A stretch of 64,000 nt of DNA from Azospira sp. I13 (GCF_003112695.1 NZ_BFBP01000013.1:101385-165384); one strand, 5' to 3'; positions 35,114-45,349 are shown, counted from the stretch's first letter. Made by a program: numbers and translations. The notes: generated by a model not told the origin, from the sequence alone.

Positions 35114-38100
35114 ATGAGCGCAGTCACGGAATTCGACGTCGGGCCCCTCACTTGGGTGAAGGGCGAGATCGATGCCGCCCTGGATCGGGCCGACCAGGCC
35201 CTGCTCCAGTATCTTGGTGGCGATCGCGCCGATCTCAGCCAGATCAAATTTGGCCGTACCCACCTGCACCAGGTCCACGGGGCCCTGGCCATCGTCGGCC
35301 TGGATGGGGTGACCCAGTTCACCGAGGCCCTGGAGGCCTATCTGGCCGAGCTGGAAACCGGCAAGAGCCCTGCTTCCGACGCAGCGGTGGAACTGGTGCG
35401 TCGTTCCCTGCAAGCCATTCGCCATTACCTGGACGACCTGCTCAACGGCGAGCCCAACCAGCCCTTGCGGCTGTGGGAGCTGTATCGGGACGTGCAGCAG
35501 GCCCGAGGCTTGGAGCGGGTGAATCCGACAGATCTCTTCTTCCCCGACCTGGGGGTTCGTCCGCCCCGTCGTAACCCGGTGGCTCTGCCGCCGGCTGAAC
35601 TCAACAAGCGCCTGCGCTCGGAGCGTAGCCGCTTCCAGAAGGGCCTGCTGCTCTGGCTGCGCGGTGACCGGGCCGGCCTGGCCCTGATGCGCGATGCCAT
35701 CACCGCCATTGAAGCCACCCAGGATCTGCCTGCTGCCCGTTCCTTCTGGTGGGTCGCCCAGGGCTTCATTTCTGCCCTGGCCGAAGGGGCCGTCAAGAGC
35801 GAGGCTGACGTCAAGCAGCTGTGTGCCCGCATCGACCTGCAGATTCGCCGTCTCATCGAGGGCTCCCGCAATTTCGCCGAGCGCCTCATGCGCGACGCCC
35901 TGTATCACGTGGCCGTGGCTGATACCCAGGATGGTGTGGTCAGTGGCCTGAAGCAATCCTTCGCCCTCGGCGAACTGCTGCCGACGGGCAGTGAATCTGG
36001 CCATGCCTCGCCGGCCCAGGAACAGGTGCTGCGCCGCCTGCGCGAGCCCCTCAGCGCCGCCGAGGAAGCCTGGGGCAAGTTCTGCGCCGGCAGTGCTCCG
36101 GCCCTGACTGTCTTCCGCGAACAGGTCGGGCATTTGGCCCAGGGAGCCGAGCAGCTCGGCCATGCCGACTTCCACCGTCTGTGCCGGGCCATTCTCGGCA
36201 CTGCCAACTGGCTTCAGGAAAAGCCCGGCCGCCACAGCGAAGCCCTGTCCATGGAGCTGGCCACGGGTATCCTGCTGGCCAGCAATGCGCAGGAGAATTT
36301 TGCCCATCTTGGCCAGGACTTCGCCCACCAGGTCGACGTCATGGTGGAGCGCCTGCACAGTTGCGTCACCGGCACGCCGCCGACCACCGGCGCCGAAGTG
36401 CCCGGCCTTGACGAGATGTCGCGCCGCGCCCAGGAACGCCTGCTCAACAGCCAGGTGGCCAAGGAAATCCAGTCCAGCCTGATGCAGATCGAGCAGGTGC
36501 TGGATGCCTTCTTCCGCGATGCCTCCCGCCGCGGTGACCTGACCAGCCTGGATACGCCCCTCAAGCAAATCACGGGCGCCCTGATGATGCTGGGCCAGGA
36601 AGCCGCAGTGGATACCCTGCGCCAGTGCAGCAGCAAGATCGCCGAATTCTCGGCAGCCGATTACGAGCCCCAGGACGGGGATTTCGAAGCGGTAGCCAGC
36701 CAGCTTTCCGCCCTCGGCTTCTTTGTCGAAGCCCTGCCGCGGGAAATGGCCAAGGGCCATGTGGACTTCGCCGAATTCACCCGCGGTCTGGGTCCCCAGG
36801 TGGTGGAGCCAGAAGAGGAGTTCGTCGAAGTGCCGGAAGCCCCGGCCCCCAGTGTTGAACAGGAGCTGGAAAAGCAGAAGAAGGAAACCCAGGCCCTGAT
36901 GGAGGCCCTCAAGGAGCAGCCGGCCGACGAGAACCTGCGCCAGGAACTGAAGCAGAATCTCGAATCCCTGCAGAAGGATGCCGATTTGGTGGCCGACAAG
37001 GCCCTCGGCCAACAGGCCAAGGCTGCCCTCTCCGCCCTCGAAGCCGCCCCCAGCCTGGAAACGGCTGCGCCCGACCTGGATGCTGCCCTGGCGGGTATCA
37101 AGCCCCAGGTCGCCGCCGCACCGACGCCTTCCGAAGAAACCTTAAAGCTCACCCAGGCCTCCGAGGAGGAGCTGGACGCCGAGTTGCTGGCCATCTTCCT
37201 GGAAGAAGCCCAGGAAGTGCTGGGCACCATCGACAGCCATATCGGCCTGCTGCGCGAGCAGCCGAACAATGTGGACTTCCTCACCACCATCCGTCGCAGC
37301 TTCCACACCCTCAAGGGTAGCGGCCGCATGGTGGGGCTCAAGGACCTGGGCGAAACCGCCTGGGCCCTGGAGCAGGTGCTCAATCTCTGGTTGCGTCAGG
37401 AGTATGGCGTCAGCCCCGAGCTTTTTGCCCTGATCGAATCTGCCCACCAGGTTTTCGGTGACTGGGTCCGCTATCTGGAAACCCGGGAAGGCTGCGCTCC
37501 CGACCCCTCGGCCCTGGTGGCCCAGGCCGATGCCCTGCGTGGCGTCGAACCGGCCGAGCCTGCTGCCGAGGCGCCCGCCGCCGAGCCGGTGCTCGCTCCC
37601 GAGCCGCTCCTGGACGAGTCCCCCCTGACTTTCGCCTTCGACCTGCCGGACGAACCGCTGGAGTTGACGCCGCCTCCTGTTGAAGTGACCCCGGTCATCA
37701 CCAGCGACGTGCTGAATCTGGCCACCGCCTTGACGGCGCCGACCGAGGTGGAAGGCGGTGCGGAAGTACCGGCAATCACCGATACCCAGGAAGCCCAGCC
37801 TCTTGTCGAAGCCGCCATGGCGCTGGAACTGCCGCTGCCGGAAACGACCCCGGAGATGCTTCCCGAAGCCGGGCCGGAATCGCCGTTGCTGGAAGAAGTT
37901 CCCATCACCCTGCCCGAGTCCGCCGATGGCCTGGACTTCGATTTCGACCTCGGCGAAGAGGCCGTGGCCGAGCTGCCAGCGGCGTCAGCACCGCTGGTCG
38001 AGGAAGTGCCGGCCATCCTGCCGGAGGAACCCCTGGCGAGCCTGTCGGCAGAAGATGCCGATACGCAGCCCATGGAGCCGGTGTTGCCGGACGCACCGCT

Positions 38101-41098
38101 GGTCGAACTGGAGGTGGCTGACCTTCCGTCCATGCCTGACTTGCCGGCCAGCGAATTGGCCGTCGATACGGATTTCCCGGACGATCTGGAATTCTCCCTG
38201 GATGACGAGATATCCCTGGGCGACCCCGTTGCGGTCGAAGCCCCAGTGTCCTCGGCTGCCCCCGAATCCAAGCTGACCCTGACCGTTTCGCCGACGCTCT
38301 ACCAGATTTTCCTGGAAGAGGCCCAGGGGCACCTGCAGACCCTGCAACGCCAGTTCGGCCTGCTCGAAACCGAGCCCGACATGCCCACCAGCGAGCCTTT
38401 CACCCGGGCTGCGCACAGCATGGGCAGCATCGCTGGCACCATCGGCCTGATGGCGGTGAACCGCCTTGGTCGGGCGCTGGAGCATGCCCTGCTGCGCCGG
38501 GATGCCTCGGCCAATCCCGCCAGTCTGGAAGCCCTGGAAATCATCCGTCTGGCCATTTCCTCCCTGGAAGAAATGGTGGAAAGCGTTGCCGCCCAGCGGC
38601 CGCCGGAGCCTGCCTCCCACCTGGCGGATGCCCTGGATACCCTGTACCCGGCCGCTGTCGCCGACCAGGGGGACGCCCACGAAGTACCGGCCGTCATGAG
38701 CGCCGCCGCGCCGGTGGCGCCGACGCCACCGCCTGCACCCATCCATCTGAAGGACGAACTGGATGAGCAGCTGCTGCCGATCTTCCTCGAAGAAGCTCAG
38801 GAGCTGACCCAGAGCATCACCGAGAATCTGCGCTACTGGCAGGCCGACCCCCACAATGCGGATGTCGCCCGGGTGCTGGCCCGCCTGCTGCACACCCTGA
38901 AGGGCTCCGCCCGCATGGCCGGCGCCATGAATTTGGGGGAACTGACCCATACCCTGGAAACCCGGGTGGAGCAGGCCCACAAGGCGGGTGCCGCCGAAGG
39001 CCAGATGATCGAAGAGATCCAGGGCGCCTTCGATGCGGTAGCCCAGATCGTCGAACGGCTGGCTTCCGGGGATACCCTGGATACGCCTCTCCCCGCCGAG
39101 TTGTTGGCCCTGCCCGAATCCACCGAAGTTGCCGACAGCGCCGTGTCTGTGCCCGCCGAGGCGCCGGCGGCCCCGGCTGCTGCAAGCGAAGCCCCAGCCT
39201 CGCCCTTCGTCGAGCGCCGCCGCCGTGCCGGCGATGCGGAAACCGAGCCCGAAGCCGGTGGTGCCGCCAAGGCCCTGCTGCGGGTGCGGGCCGACCTGAT
39301 GGACCGCCTGGTGAACGAAGCCGGCGAACTGTCCATCGGCCGTTCCCGTATCGAAGGGGAAATGCGCAGCCTCAAGGATTCCCTGCTGGATTTGACGGAA
39401 AACGTCATTCGTCTGCGTCGCCAGCTGCGGGAAATTGAAATCCAGGCCGAAACCCAGATCCAGGCCGGCACGGCCGAGGCGGAAGAAAAGCATGCCGGCT
39501 TCGACCCCCTGGAGTTCGACCGTTTCACCCGCTTCCAGGAATTGACCCGGATGATGGCCGAGTCGGTGAACGACGTGGCCACGGTGCAGCAGAACCTGCT
39601 GAAGAACCTGGATGCCGCCAATGCCGCCCTGATCGCCCAGGCCCGCCTCAACCGGGAATTGCAGCAATCCCTGATGAGCGTGCGCATGGTGCCGTTCAAC
39701 AGCCAGACCGAGCGTCTGCACCGCATCGTCCGCCAGACCGCCAAGGAAGTGGACAAGCGTGCCAACCTGGAAATTGTTGGTGGCCAGGTGGAGCTGGACC
39801 GGGGCGTGCTGGACAAGATGATCGCCCCCCTGGAGCACATGCTGCGTAACTCCGTCGCCCACGGCCTGGAAGGCCGCGAGGCGCGGGTAGCAGCCGGCAA
39901 GCAGGAAATCGGCGAAATCGAACTGAAGGTGGCCCAGGAAGGCAACGAAATCATCATCACCCTGGCAGACGACGGCGCCGGCCTCAACCTGGAGCGTATC
40001 CGCGCCAAGGCCGAGGCCCAGGGGCTGATCGCCCCCGATGAGGTGGTGGATGACGCCCATCTGGCCGACCTGATCTTTGCTCCCGGCTTCTCTACCGCCG
40101 GCGAGGTCTCCCAGATCGCCGGCCGCGGTGTCGGCATGGATGTGGTGCGCACCGAAGTGAGCAACCTGGGTGGGCGTCTGGAAATGCAGTCCGTCGCCGG
40201 CAAGGGCATCACCTTCCGCGTCTATCTACCCCTCACCCTGGCGGTGACTCAGGCCCTCATCGTGCGCGTCGGCAACCGCCGCTATGCTATTCCCTCGGCC
40301 ATGATCGAACAGGTCCAGGAAGTGAAGGAGCAGGTACTGGCCGGCATCCGCGATTCCGGCCAGGTGGAATGGCTGGGCAACCGCTATCCCTACCACTTCC
40401 TGCCCCATCTCCTCGGGGATGCCCAGGCCCTGCCCGAAGCCCGGCGCCTCTCCTGGGTGCTACTGCTGCGTTCCGGTACCCAGCGCACCTCTATCCAGGT
40501 GGACGAGCTGTTCGGCAACCAGGAAATCGTCGTCAAAAACGTCGGCCCCCAGCTGGCCCGGGTGGTCGGCATTGCCGGCGCCACGGTGTTGGGGGATGGC
40601 CAGGTGTTGCTGATCCTCAATCCGGTGGCCCTGGCCGCACGCAGTGAAGGCAACCTCGCGGTGCGTCTGGCGAGCGGCGAGGCCGCAGCAGTGCAGCCGG
40701 AGGAAGCGCCCGCCGTTTCCCTGCCCACCGTGATGGTGGTGGATGATTCCCTGACGGTGCGCAAGATCACCAGCCGTCTGCTGGCGCGGGAGGGCTACCA
40801 CGTGCTGACCGCCAAGGACGGTGTGGATGGCCTGGAGCAGTTGATCGACACCCTGCCCGACGTGCTGCTGGTGGATATCGAGATGCCCCGTATGGATGGC
40901 TTCGACTTCACCCGTAATGTGCGGGCCGACGAGCGCCTCAAGCACATCCCCATCGTCATGATCACCTCCCGCACGGCGGACAAGCACCGCAACTACGCCT
41001 TCGAGATCGGGGTGAACCATTACCTGGGCAAGCCCTACCAGGAAGATGAGCTGCTGGCCCTGGTGGAGCAATACACCCGCAAGAAGCGCATGCACTGA
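35114..41098 (+). CDS. chpA: Multi-Hpt CheA-type hybrid kinase ChpA/PilL
   Basis: A 1994-residue hybrid histidine kinase, the signal-processing core of the pilus Chp system. Two canonical Hpt domains have phospho-His731 (FHTLKGSGRM) and His1260 (LHTLKGSARM). Two degenerate Hpt-like segments contain His55 (VHGALAIVGL) and His1101 (AHSMGSIAGT), both without the usual Lys-Gly. A dimerisation region (RLVNEAGELSIGRSRIEGEM), an HATPase domain (LRNSVAHGLEGRE; GRGVGMDVV), a CheW-like domain and a C-terminal receiver with Asp1921 (LLVDIEMPRMDG) follow. Long acidic/Pro-rich linkers join the Hpt modules. No methyltransferase pilK or methylesterase chpB follows. Confidence 0.95.
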   Translation: MSAVTEFDVGPLTWVKGEIDAALDRADQALLQYLGGDRADLSQIKFGRTHLHQVHGALAIVGLDGVTQFTEALEAYLAELETGKSPASDAAVELVRRSLQAIRHYLDDLLNGEPNQPLRLWELYRDVQQARGLERVNPTDLFFPDLGVRPPRRNPVALPPAELNKRLRSERSRFQKGLLLWLRGDRAGLALMRDAITAIEATQDLPAARSFWWVAQGFISALAEGAVKSEADVKQLCARIDLQIRRLIEGSRNFAERLMRDALYHVAVADTQDGVVSGLKQSFALGELLPTGSESGHASPAQEQVLRRLREPLSAAEEAWGKFCAGSAPALTVFREQVGHLAQGAEQLGHADFHRLCRAILGTANWLQEKPGRHSEALSMELATGILLASNAQENFAHLGQDFAHQVDVMVERLHSCVTGTPPTTGAEVPGLDEMSRRAQERLLNSQVAKEIQSSLMQIEQVLDAFFRDASRRGDLTSLDTPLKQITGALMMLGQEAAVDTLRQCSSKIAEFSAADYEPQDGDFEAVASQLSALGFFVEALPREMAKGHVDFAEFTRGLGPQVVEPEEEFVEVPEAPAPSVEQELEKQKKETQALMEALKEQPADENLRQELKQNLESLQKDADLVADKALGQQAKAALSALEAAPSLETAAPDLDAALAGIKPQVAAAPTPSEETLKLTQASEEELDAELLAIFLEEAQEVLGTIDSHIGLLREQPNNVDFLTTIRRSFHTLKGSGRMVGLKDLGETAWALEQVLNLWLRQEYGVSPELFALIESAHQVFGDWVRYLETREGCAPDPSALVAQADALRGVEPAEPAAEAPAAEPVLAPEPLLDESPLTFAFDLPDEPLELTPPPVEVTPVITSDVLNLATALTAPTEVEGGAEVPAITDTQEAQPLVEAAMALELPLPETTPEMLPEAGPESPLLEEVPITLPESADGLDFDFDLGEEAVAELPAASAPLVEEVPAILPEEPLASLSAEDADTQPMEPVLPDAPLVELEVADLPSMPDLPASELAVDTDFPDDLEFSLDDEISLGDPVAVEAPVSSAAPESKLTLTVSPTLYQIFLEEAQGHLQTLQRQFGLLETEPDMPTSEPFTRAAHSMGSIAGTIGLMAVNRLGRALEHALLRRDASANPASLEALEIIRLAISSLEEMVESVAAQRPPEPASHLADALDTLYPAAVADQGDAHEVPAVMSAAAPVAPTPPPAPIHLKDELDEQLLPIFLEEAQELTQSITENLRYWQADPHNADVARVLARLLHTLKGSARMAGAMNLGELTHTLETRVEQAHKAGAAEGQMIEEIQGAFDAVAQIVERLASGDTLDTPLPAELLALPESTEVADSAVSVPAEAPAAPAAASEAPASPFVERRRRAGDAETEPEAGGAAKALLRVRADLMDRLVNEAGELSIGRSRIEGEMRSLKDSLLDLTENVIRLRRQLREIEIQAETQIQAGTAEAEEKHAGFDPLEFDRFTRFQELTRMMAESVNDVATVQQNLLKNLDAANAALIAQARLNRELQQSLMSVRMVPFNSQTERLHRIVRQTAKEVDKRANLEIVGGQVELDRGVLDKMIAPLEHMLRNSVAHGLEGREARVAAGKQEIGEIELKVAQEGNEIIITLADDGAGLNLERIRAKAEAQGLIAPDEVVDDAHLADLIFAPGFSTAGEVSQIAGRGVGMDVVRTEVSNLGGRLEMQSVAGKGITFRVYLPLTLAVTQALIVRVGNRRYAIPSAMIEQVQEVKEQVLAGIRDSGQVEWLGNRYPYHFLPHLLGDAQALPEARRLSWVLLLRSGTQRTSIQVDELFGNQEIVVKNVGPQLARVVGIAGATVLGDGQVLLILNPVALAARSEGNLAVRLASGEAAAVQPEEAPAVSLPTVMVVDDSLTVRKITSRLLAREGYHVLTAKDGVDGLEQLIDTLPDVLLVDIEMPRMDGFDFTRNVRADERLKHIPIVMITSRTADKHRNYAFEIGVNHYLGKPYQEDELLALVEQYTRKKRMH

Positions 41099-41118
41099 GG
41101 CTCTCGGCCCGGATCATG

Positions 41119-41156
41119 AAGCCCCCGTCGGCTGCTTGCCGCCCGGGGGCTTTTTT
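41119..41156 (+). terminator. Rho-independent terminator after chpA
   Basis: AAGCCCCCG (41119-41127) pairs with CGGGGGCTT (41144-41152), with a 16-nt loop that is itself GC-rich, followed by TTTTTT. It closes the pil-chp operon. Little T-run exists in the opposite direction. Confidence 0.88.
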
Positions 41157-41158
41157 CT

Positions 41159-42355
41159 TCAGGGGTGGGGTGCATCCCCGGCGAGAGGCGTGGAGACGGC
41201 CGCTGCCGGGGGCCTCAGGGCCGAGGCAGACCAGAGGCTGATGATTAACCCGCCGACGGCGACCAGCCCGATGCCCGAACTTAGTCCGCCGTGCTCGGCC
41301 GTGAAGCCGATCAGTACCGGCCCCAGCAGCAAGCCCAGATAGGCCAGGCGGCCCACCAGGGCCAGGGCTTCGGCCGATGCGATGCCTGGCAGGTGAGCGG
41401 CCCGGGACATCAGGACCGGCATAAAGTTAGCGCAGCCCAGCCCGGCCAGGGCAAAGCCGGCCACCGCCGGTAGCGCCGCTTCCAGGGCCAGGGCTGCAAG
41501 GATGCCGAGAGTCACCAGCAGGCCCGAGTACTGCAAGGTGCGTTGGCCGCCCCAGTGGCTGCGTAGCCGGTCACCAAAGAAGCGCCCCAGGGTCATGCCG
41601 ACCGAGAAGCCGGCATAGCCCAGGCCGACCCAGACCCCTTCCAGAGACAGCCCATCCCGCATGTAGACTGCCGACCAGTCGTACATGCCGCCTTCGGCTA
41701 CCAGGCCGATGAAGGCTAGTCCACCAAGCAGCAACAGTTGCCGCCGCAACCCGTGGCCCGGGGTGTGTTCATGGGCGGAGGTCGGCTCCGTCAGCAAGCG
41801 GCGCCGGGTACCCACGCTGAGGGCCGCCACGGCGGCAGCAGTCAGGGCGAAGATCAGCCAGGCCGGCAGCTGCCAGCCCAGCCAGGCTGAACCCGCCATG
41901 GCCCCGGCCAGGCCACCGAGGCTGAAGAGCCCGTGCAGGCCCGACATCAGGGGCCGGCCGCTCTGCTTTTCCAGCAAAGCCGCCTGGGCGTTCATGGCCA
42001 CGTCGAAGAGGCTGTTGGCGGCGCCGAAGCACAGCAGCAGGGCAAACAGGGCCAGGGTGCTGGGCATGAGCATCAGGCCGGCGGCGCTGGCGGCCAGGGC
42101 CAGACCACCCCAGAGACAGGCCCGCCGGCTGCCAACCCGGGCGATCCAGCGCCCTATGGGGCCCATGGCGAGAATGGCGCCCCCGGCCACGGCAAAGAGG
42201 GCCCAGGACAATTCGCCGTCGCTGAAGTGGAACTTCTCCTTGATCAACGACACATGCACCCCCCACACGGCGTAAGTGAAGCCGGAACTGAAGAACAGGG
42301 CCATGATGGCTAGGCGGGTACGGGAGCAGGGGAAAGCGGAGCGTTTGGACAACAT
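41159..42355 (-). CDS. MFS transporter (fucose permease/YbjJ-like)
   Basis: A 398-residue major facilitator with about 12 membrane segments, beginning LAIMALFFSSGFTYAVWGVHVSL. The proportion of small residues (GAANSLFDVAMNAQAALLEKQ) fits the YbjJ/FucP-like group with an inward-facing Asn/Asp motif. Substrate unknown. It follows the DUF2238 gene with a gap of about 140 bp and may be transcribed separately. Confidence 0.9.
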   Translation of the reverse strand: MLSKRSAFPCSRTRLAIMALFFSSGFTYAVWGVHVSLIKEKFHFSDGELSWALFAVAGGAILAMGPIGRWIARVGSRRACLWGGLALAASAAGLMLMPSTLALFALLLCFGAANSLFDVAMNAQAALLEKQSGRPLMSGLHGLFSLGGLAGAMAGSAWLGWQLPAWLIFALTAAAVAALSVGTRRRLLTEPTSAHEHTPGHGLRRQLLLLGGLAFIGLVAEGGMYDWSAVYMRDGLSLEGVWVGLGYAGFSVGMTLGRFFGDRLRSHWGGQRTLQYSGLLVTLGILAALALEAALPAVAGFALAGLGCANFMPVLMSRAAHLPGIASAEALALVGRLAYLGLLLGPVLIGFTAEHGGLSSGIGLVAVGGLIISLWSASALRPPAAAVSTPLAGDAPHP

Positions 42356-42496
42356 GTAAACGGCCTGGGAGCGGCGCTGCCGTGGGCCGGCGCTGATGGG
42401 GAAGCGGCAAGGGGAACGTGAAGAAAGGGCGAGAAACAGAACAACGGGAGCGGATGAACAGGTAGCGTCGGCAAGTTCAATCAGAGGTAGCCGGCG

Positions 42497-43141
42497 TCAG
42501 TCAGCGCCGGCCGCTGGTGGCGATGCGGCCGTCAGGGCGGCTAGTTGGCGGTCCTGCCAACGGGAAAAAAAGCATTGGGCGACGAGCGCCCCAAGGAGGG
42601 CACAGAACATGTCGGACTGGGTATCCCAGGGGTCGCCCTGGGTGCCGAGAAATTCATCGGCCCCCTGCCCCAGGGCCAGGGCGGCGCCCCATTCGATCAG
42701 CTCGTAGCTGGCGCTGATGGCCAGCACTACGGCGGTGACGAGAAAGGCCAGCATCCGCCGTCCGCGGACATAGTGACCACGCAGGAGAATCTCCCGGGCC
42801 ACCAGGGCTGGGCAAAAGCCTTGGAAGAAGTGCCCCAGCTTATCGTAGGGATTGCGGCTCAACTCGAGCCAGTCCGCCACCTGGAAGCCGAGAGGGACTC
42901 GGGCATAGGTGTACATGCCGCCAAAAACCAGGATTACCCCGTGCACAAAGATCACTGCATACAGCAGGCTGGTGAGGGGATAGGTGCGATGGGTGGCGAC
43001 CAGCAGGGGCACGGCGATCAGCACCGGCAGCACTTCCATGAGCCAGGTCAGCCGGTCATAGGGTTGCCAGCCGGTATGCACCAGCAGCCCCAATTGGGCC
43101 GCCAGGGCCAGGATCAGCAGGCTGGATCGGGGGCTGCTCAT
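42497..43141 (-). CDS. DUF2238 family membrane protein
   Basis: A 214-residue inner-membrane protein with six hydrophobic segments. NPYDKLGHFFQGFCPALVAREILLR and YELIEWGAALALGQGADEFLGTQGDPWDTQSDM are the DUF2238 (YjdF) signatures; the acidic DExxGTQGDPWDxQxD loop could bind a cation, but function is unknown. The start is one base after the rlmI stop, so it is coupled to that gene. Confidence 0.9.
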   Translation of the reverse strand: MSSPRSSLLILALAAQLGLLVHTGWQPYDRLTWLMEVLPVLIAVPLLVATHRTYPLTSLLYAVIFVHGVILVFGGMYTYARVPLGFQVADWLELSRNPYDKLGHFFQGFCPALVAREILLRGHYVRGRRMLAFLVTAVVLAISASYELIEWGAALALGQGADEFLGTQGDPWDTQSDMFCALLGALVAQCFFSRWQDRQLAALTAASPPAAGAD

Positions 43142-43142
43142 C

Positions 43143-44330
43143 TCACACCTGACAGAGCAGGCCCTTCAGGTATTCGCCTTCCGGCACCGCCAGGGCGACG
43201 GGGTGGTCCGGCCCGGCGGCCAGGCGGCGCAGGATGCGGGCATCGACACCGGCATCGAGGGCGGCGCCGGCAATGATCTTCTGGAACAGCTCGCCGCCGA
43301 TGCCGCCGGAGCAGGAGTAGGTGAACAGCAGGCCGCCCGGATTGAGCAGGCGGAAGCCCAGCAGATTGATGTCCTTGTAGGCCCGGGCGGCCCGGTCGGC
43401 ATGGGCGGCGGAGGGTGCGAACTTGGGCGGGTCCAGCACGATCAGGTCAAACTTGCGTTCGGCCTTGCGCAAGTCCCGCAGGGCAGTGAAGACGTCGGCC
43501 TCCCACCATTCGGCGCGACTTGCATCCAGCTGGGGGTTGAGGGCCACGTTGCGCTTGGCCGTCTCCAGGGCTGGGCCGGAGGAGTCGATGGAGAGTACGG
43601 AAGTTGCGCCACCGGCCAGGGCCTGCAGGGAAAAACCGCCGGTGTAGCAGAAGCAGTTGAGCACGCTCTTGCCGGCCGCCAAGGCACCGGTGAGCAGGCG
43701 GTTCTCCCGCTGGTCCAGGTAGAAGCCCGTCTTGTGGCCCCCCACCACGTCCACCAGCAGGCGCACGCCGTTTTCCATGATGGAGAGGTCGCCTTCCGGG
43801 GCCGCGCCGTGGAGCCAGCCGGTGACCGGCTCCAGGCCTTCCAGCCGGCGCACGTCGGAATCGGAGCGCTCGTAGATACGGGCGCAGCCGGTGGCCTGGA
43901 CCAGGGCATTGACGATGGCCTTGCGCCACTTCTCGCCGCCGGCGGAAGTCAGCTGCAGGGACAGGGTATCGCCGTACTGGTCGCAGATGATGCCGGGCAG
44001 ACCATCGGATTCGCCATGAAGCAGGCGTACGCCCTCCTCATTCTTCAGCTCGGGCAGGCTACGGCGGCGGACCACGGCCTCGGCGATGCGGCGCTTGAAG
44101 AAGACGTCGTCGATGCTCTCGTTCTCGTCGAAAGTCCACACCCGGGCGCGAATCTGGGATTCCGGGCTGTAGGCTGCGCGCGCCAGAAACTTGCCGTCGT
44201 CGGCCAGCACGTCCACCGTATCGCCGGGCCGTGCCTTGCCCTTCAGGCGCCCGACGGAGCCAGCAAAAATCCAGGGGTGGCGACGCAGCAGGGAGCGTTC
44301 CTTGCCGGGGAAAAGAATGAGCTGGGACAT
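43143..44330 (-). CDS. rlmI: 23S rRNA (cytosine-1962 C5)-methyltransferase RlmI
   Basis: A 395-residue class I SAM methyltransferase of the RlmI/YccW type. An N-terminal PUA domain (LLRRHPWIFAGSVGRLKGKA; GDTVDVLADDGKFLA) is followed by the MTase domain, with SAM motif VLNCFCYTGGFSLQAL and the catalytic-region LDPPKFAPS. It methylates C1962 in E. coli; position here is inferred from family. The gene follows xerC with 94 bp between them and is coupled to DUF2238. Confidence 0.93.
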   Translation of the reverse strand: MSQLILFPGKERSLLRRHPWIFAGSVGRLKGKARPGDTVDVLADDGKFLARAAYSPESQIRARVWTFDENESIDDVFFKRRIAEAVVRRRSLPELKNEEGVRLLHGESDGLPGIICDQYGDTLSLQLTSAGGEKWRKAIVNALVQATGCARIYERSDSDVRRLEGLEPVTGWLHGAAPEGDLSIMENGVRLLVDVVGGHKTGFYLDQRENRLLTGALAAGKSVLNCFCYTGGFSLQALAGGATSVLSIDSSGPALETAKRNVALNPQLDASRAEWWEADVFTALRDLRKAERKFDLIVLDPPKFAPSAAHADRAARAYKDINLLGFRLLNPGGLLFTYSCSGGIGGELFQKIIAGAALDAGVDARILRRLAAGPDHPVALAVPEGEYLKGLLCQV

Positions 44331-44424
44331 GGGGGAAATCCGGTGAATCCAGGGAAGGAGCGGAGTTTACTCCAGAAGCCCCGTCAGAGGCCGGCGGAAC
44401 CGGGGGCCTCGGGCGTACCTAGCG

Positions 44425-45330
44425 CTATTTGCGTTTGGCCCGGGGGTGGGCTGTGTCATAAACCTTGGCCAGGTGCTGGAAATCCAGGTGGGTATAAACC
44501 TGGGTGGAGGCGATGCTGGCATGTCCCAGCATTTCCTGCACCGCCCGCAGGTCGCCGGAGGATTGCAGCACATGACTGGCGAAGGAATGGCGCAGCATGT
44601 GGGGGTGCACATGGCTGGGTAGGCCCGCCAGCTGGGCACGGCGAGCCAGGCGCTGCTGGATGACACCGTGGCTGATGCGCCGGCCGCGGGCGCCGACAAA
44701 GAGGGCGGTCTCTTCCTGCCGCGCCAGCTGAACCCGGCACAGCAGCCAGGCCGCCAGGGCTTCCCGGGCCTTGCCGCCGACCGGCACAACCCGCTCCTTG
44801 TCCCGCTTGCCGTGCACCCGGACTTCGCCACCATCGATGTCGCTGACCGCCTGCAGGTCGAGGTCGGCCAATTCCGCCAGGCGCAGGCCGGAGGAGTAGA
44901 ACAGCTCGAACATGGCCCGGTCGCGGATTTCCTGGGGATCGTCGGGGTCGATGCTGGATTCCAGCAACCTCACCGCCTCGTCCGGCGATAGGGTGTGGGG
45001 CAGGGCCCGAGGGCCTTTGGGCGGGCGCACTCCCTCGCAGGGATTGGCCTCGGCCAGGCCGTGGCGGCCCAGCCAGCGGTAGAAGACCCGCCAGGCCGAA
45101 AGGCTGCGGGCCAGGGAGCGGCCCGCCAGGCTGCGGCCGTGGAGCAGGCCGACAAAGCGGCGGATGTGGTGGGCCTGCAGCTGCCCCAGGCCGGGCTGGC
45201 CCGGCAGCTCGGCCGCCAGGGCCAGGAGCTTGCCGATATCCCGGCGGTAATTGCTGACGGTATGGGGCGACTGGCGGCGCTGGGTTTCCACTTCCGCCAG
45301 AAAGGCGCCCACGGCGGCCTGGTCGTCCAT
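44425..45330 (-). CDS. xerC: Site-specific tyrosine recombinase XerC
   Basis: A 301-residue tyrosine recombinase that resolves chromosome dimers at dif with XerD. The N-terminal SAM-like core-binding domain holds SPHTVSNYRRDIGKLL. Catalytic residues are seen in YSSGLRLAELADLD (Arg), HMLRHSFASHVL (His/Arg) and VYTHLDF (nucleophile Tyr). Context (dapF-DUF484-xerC) matches enterobacterial and betaproteobacterial order, so it is the chromosomal xerC and not a phage integrase. Start MDDQAAVGAF at 45330 is chosen over an upstream in-frame start. Confidence 0.95.
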   Translation of the reverse strand: MDDQAAVGAFLAEVETQRRQSPHTVSNYRRDIGKLLALAAELPGQPGLGQLQAHHIRRFVGLLHGRSLAGRSLARSLSAWRVFYRWLGRHGLAEANPCEGVRPPKGPRALPHTLSPDEAVRLLESSIDPDDPQEIRDRAMFELFYSSGLRLAELADLDLQAVSDIDGGEVRVHGKRDKERVVPVGGKAREALAAWLLCRVQLARQEETALFVGARGRRISHGVIQQRLARRAQLAGLPSHVHPHMLRHSFASHVLQSSGDLRAVQEMLGHASIASTQVYTHLDFQHLAKVYDTAHPRAKRK

Positions 45331-45349
45331 GCCGGCGCTCCTCGTCGCC

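Noticed and set aside
34751-40060. Two long minus-strand open frames opposite pilJ and chpA (753 and 691 residues)
   Set aside because: They mirror the codon pattern of the chpA gene and have no start signal or family resemblance.
44425-45330. Phage-type integrase
   Set aside because: The tyrosine recombinase sits in the conserved dapF-DUF484-xerC order and has a normal XerC length, so it is the chromosomal dimer-resolution enzyme.
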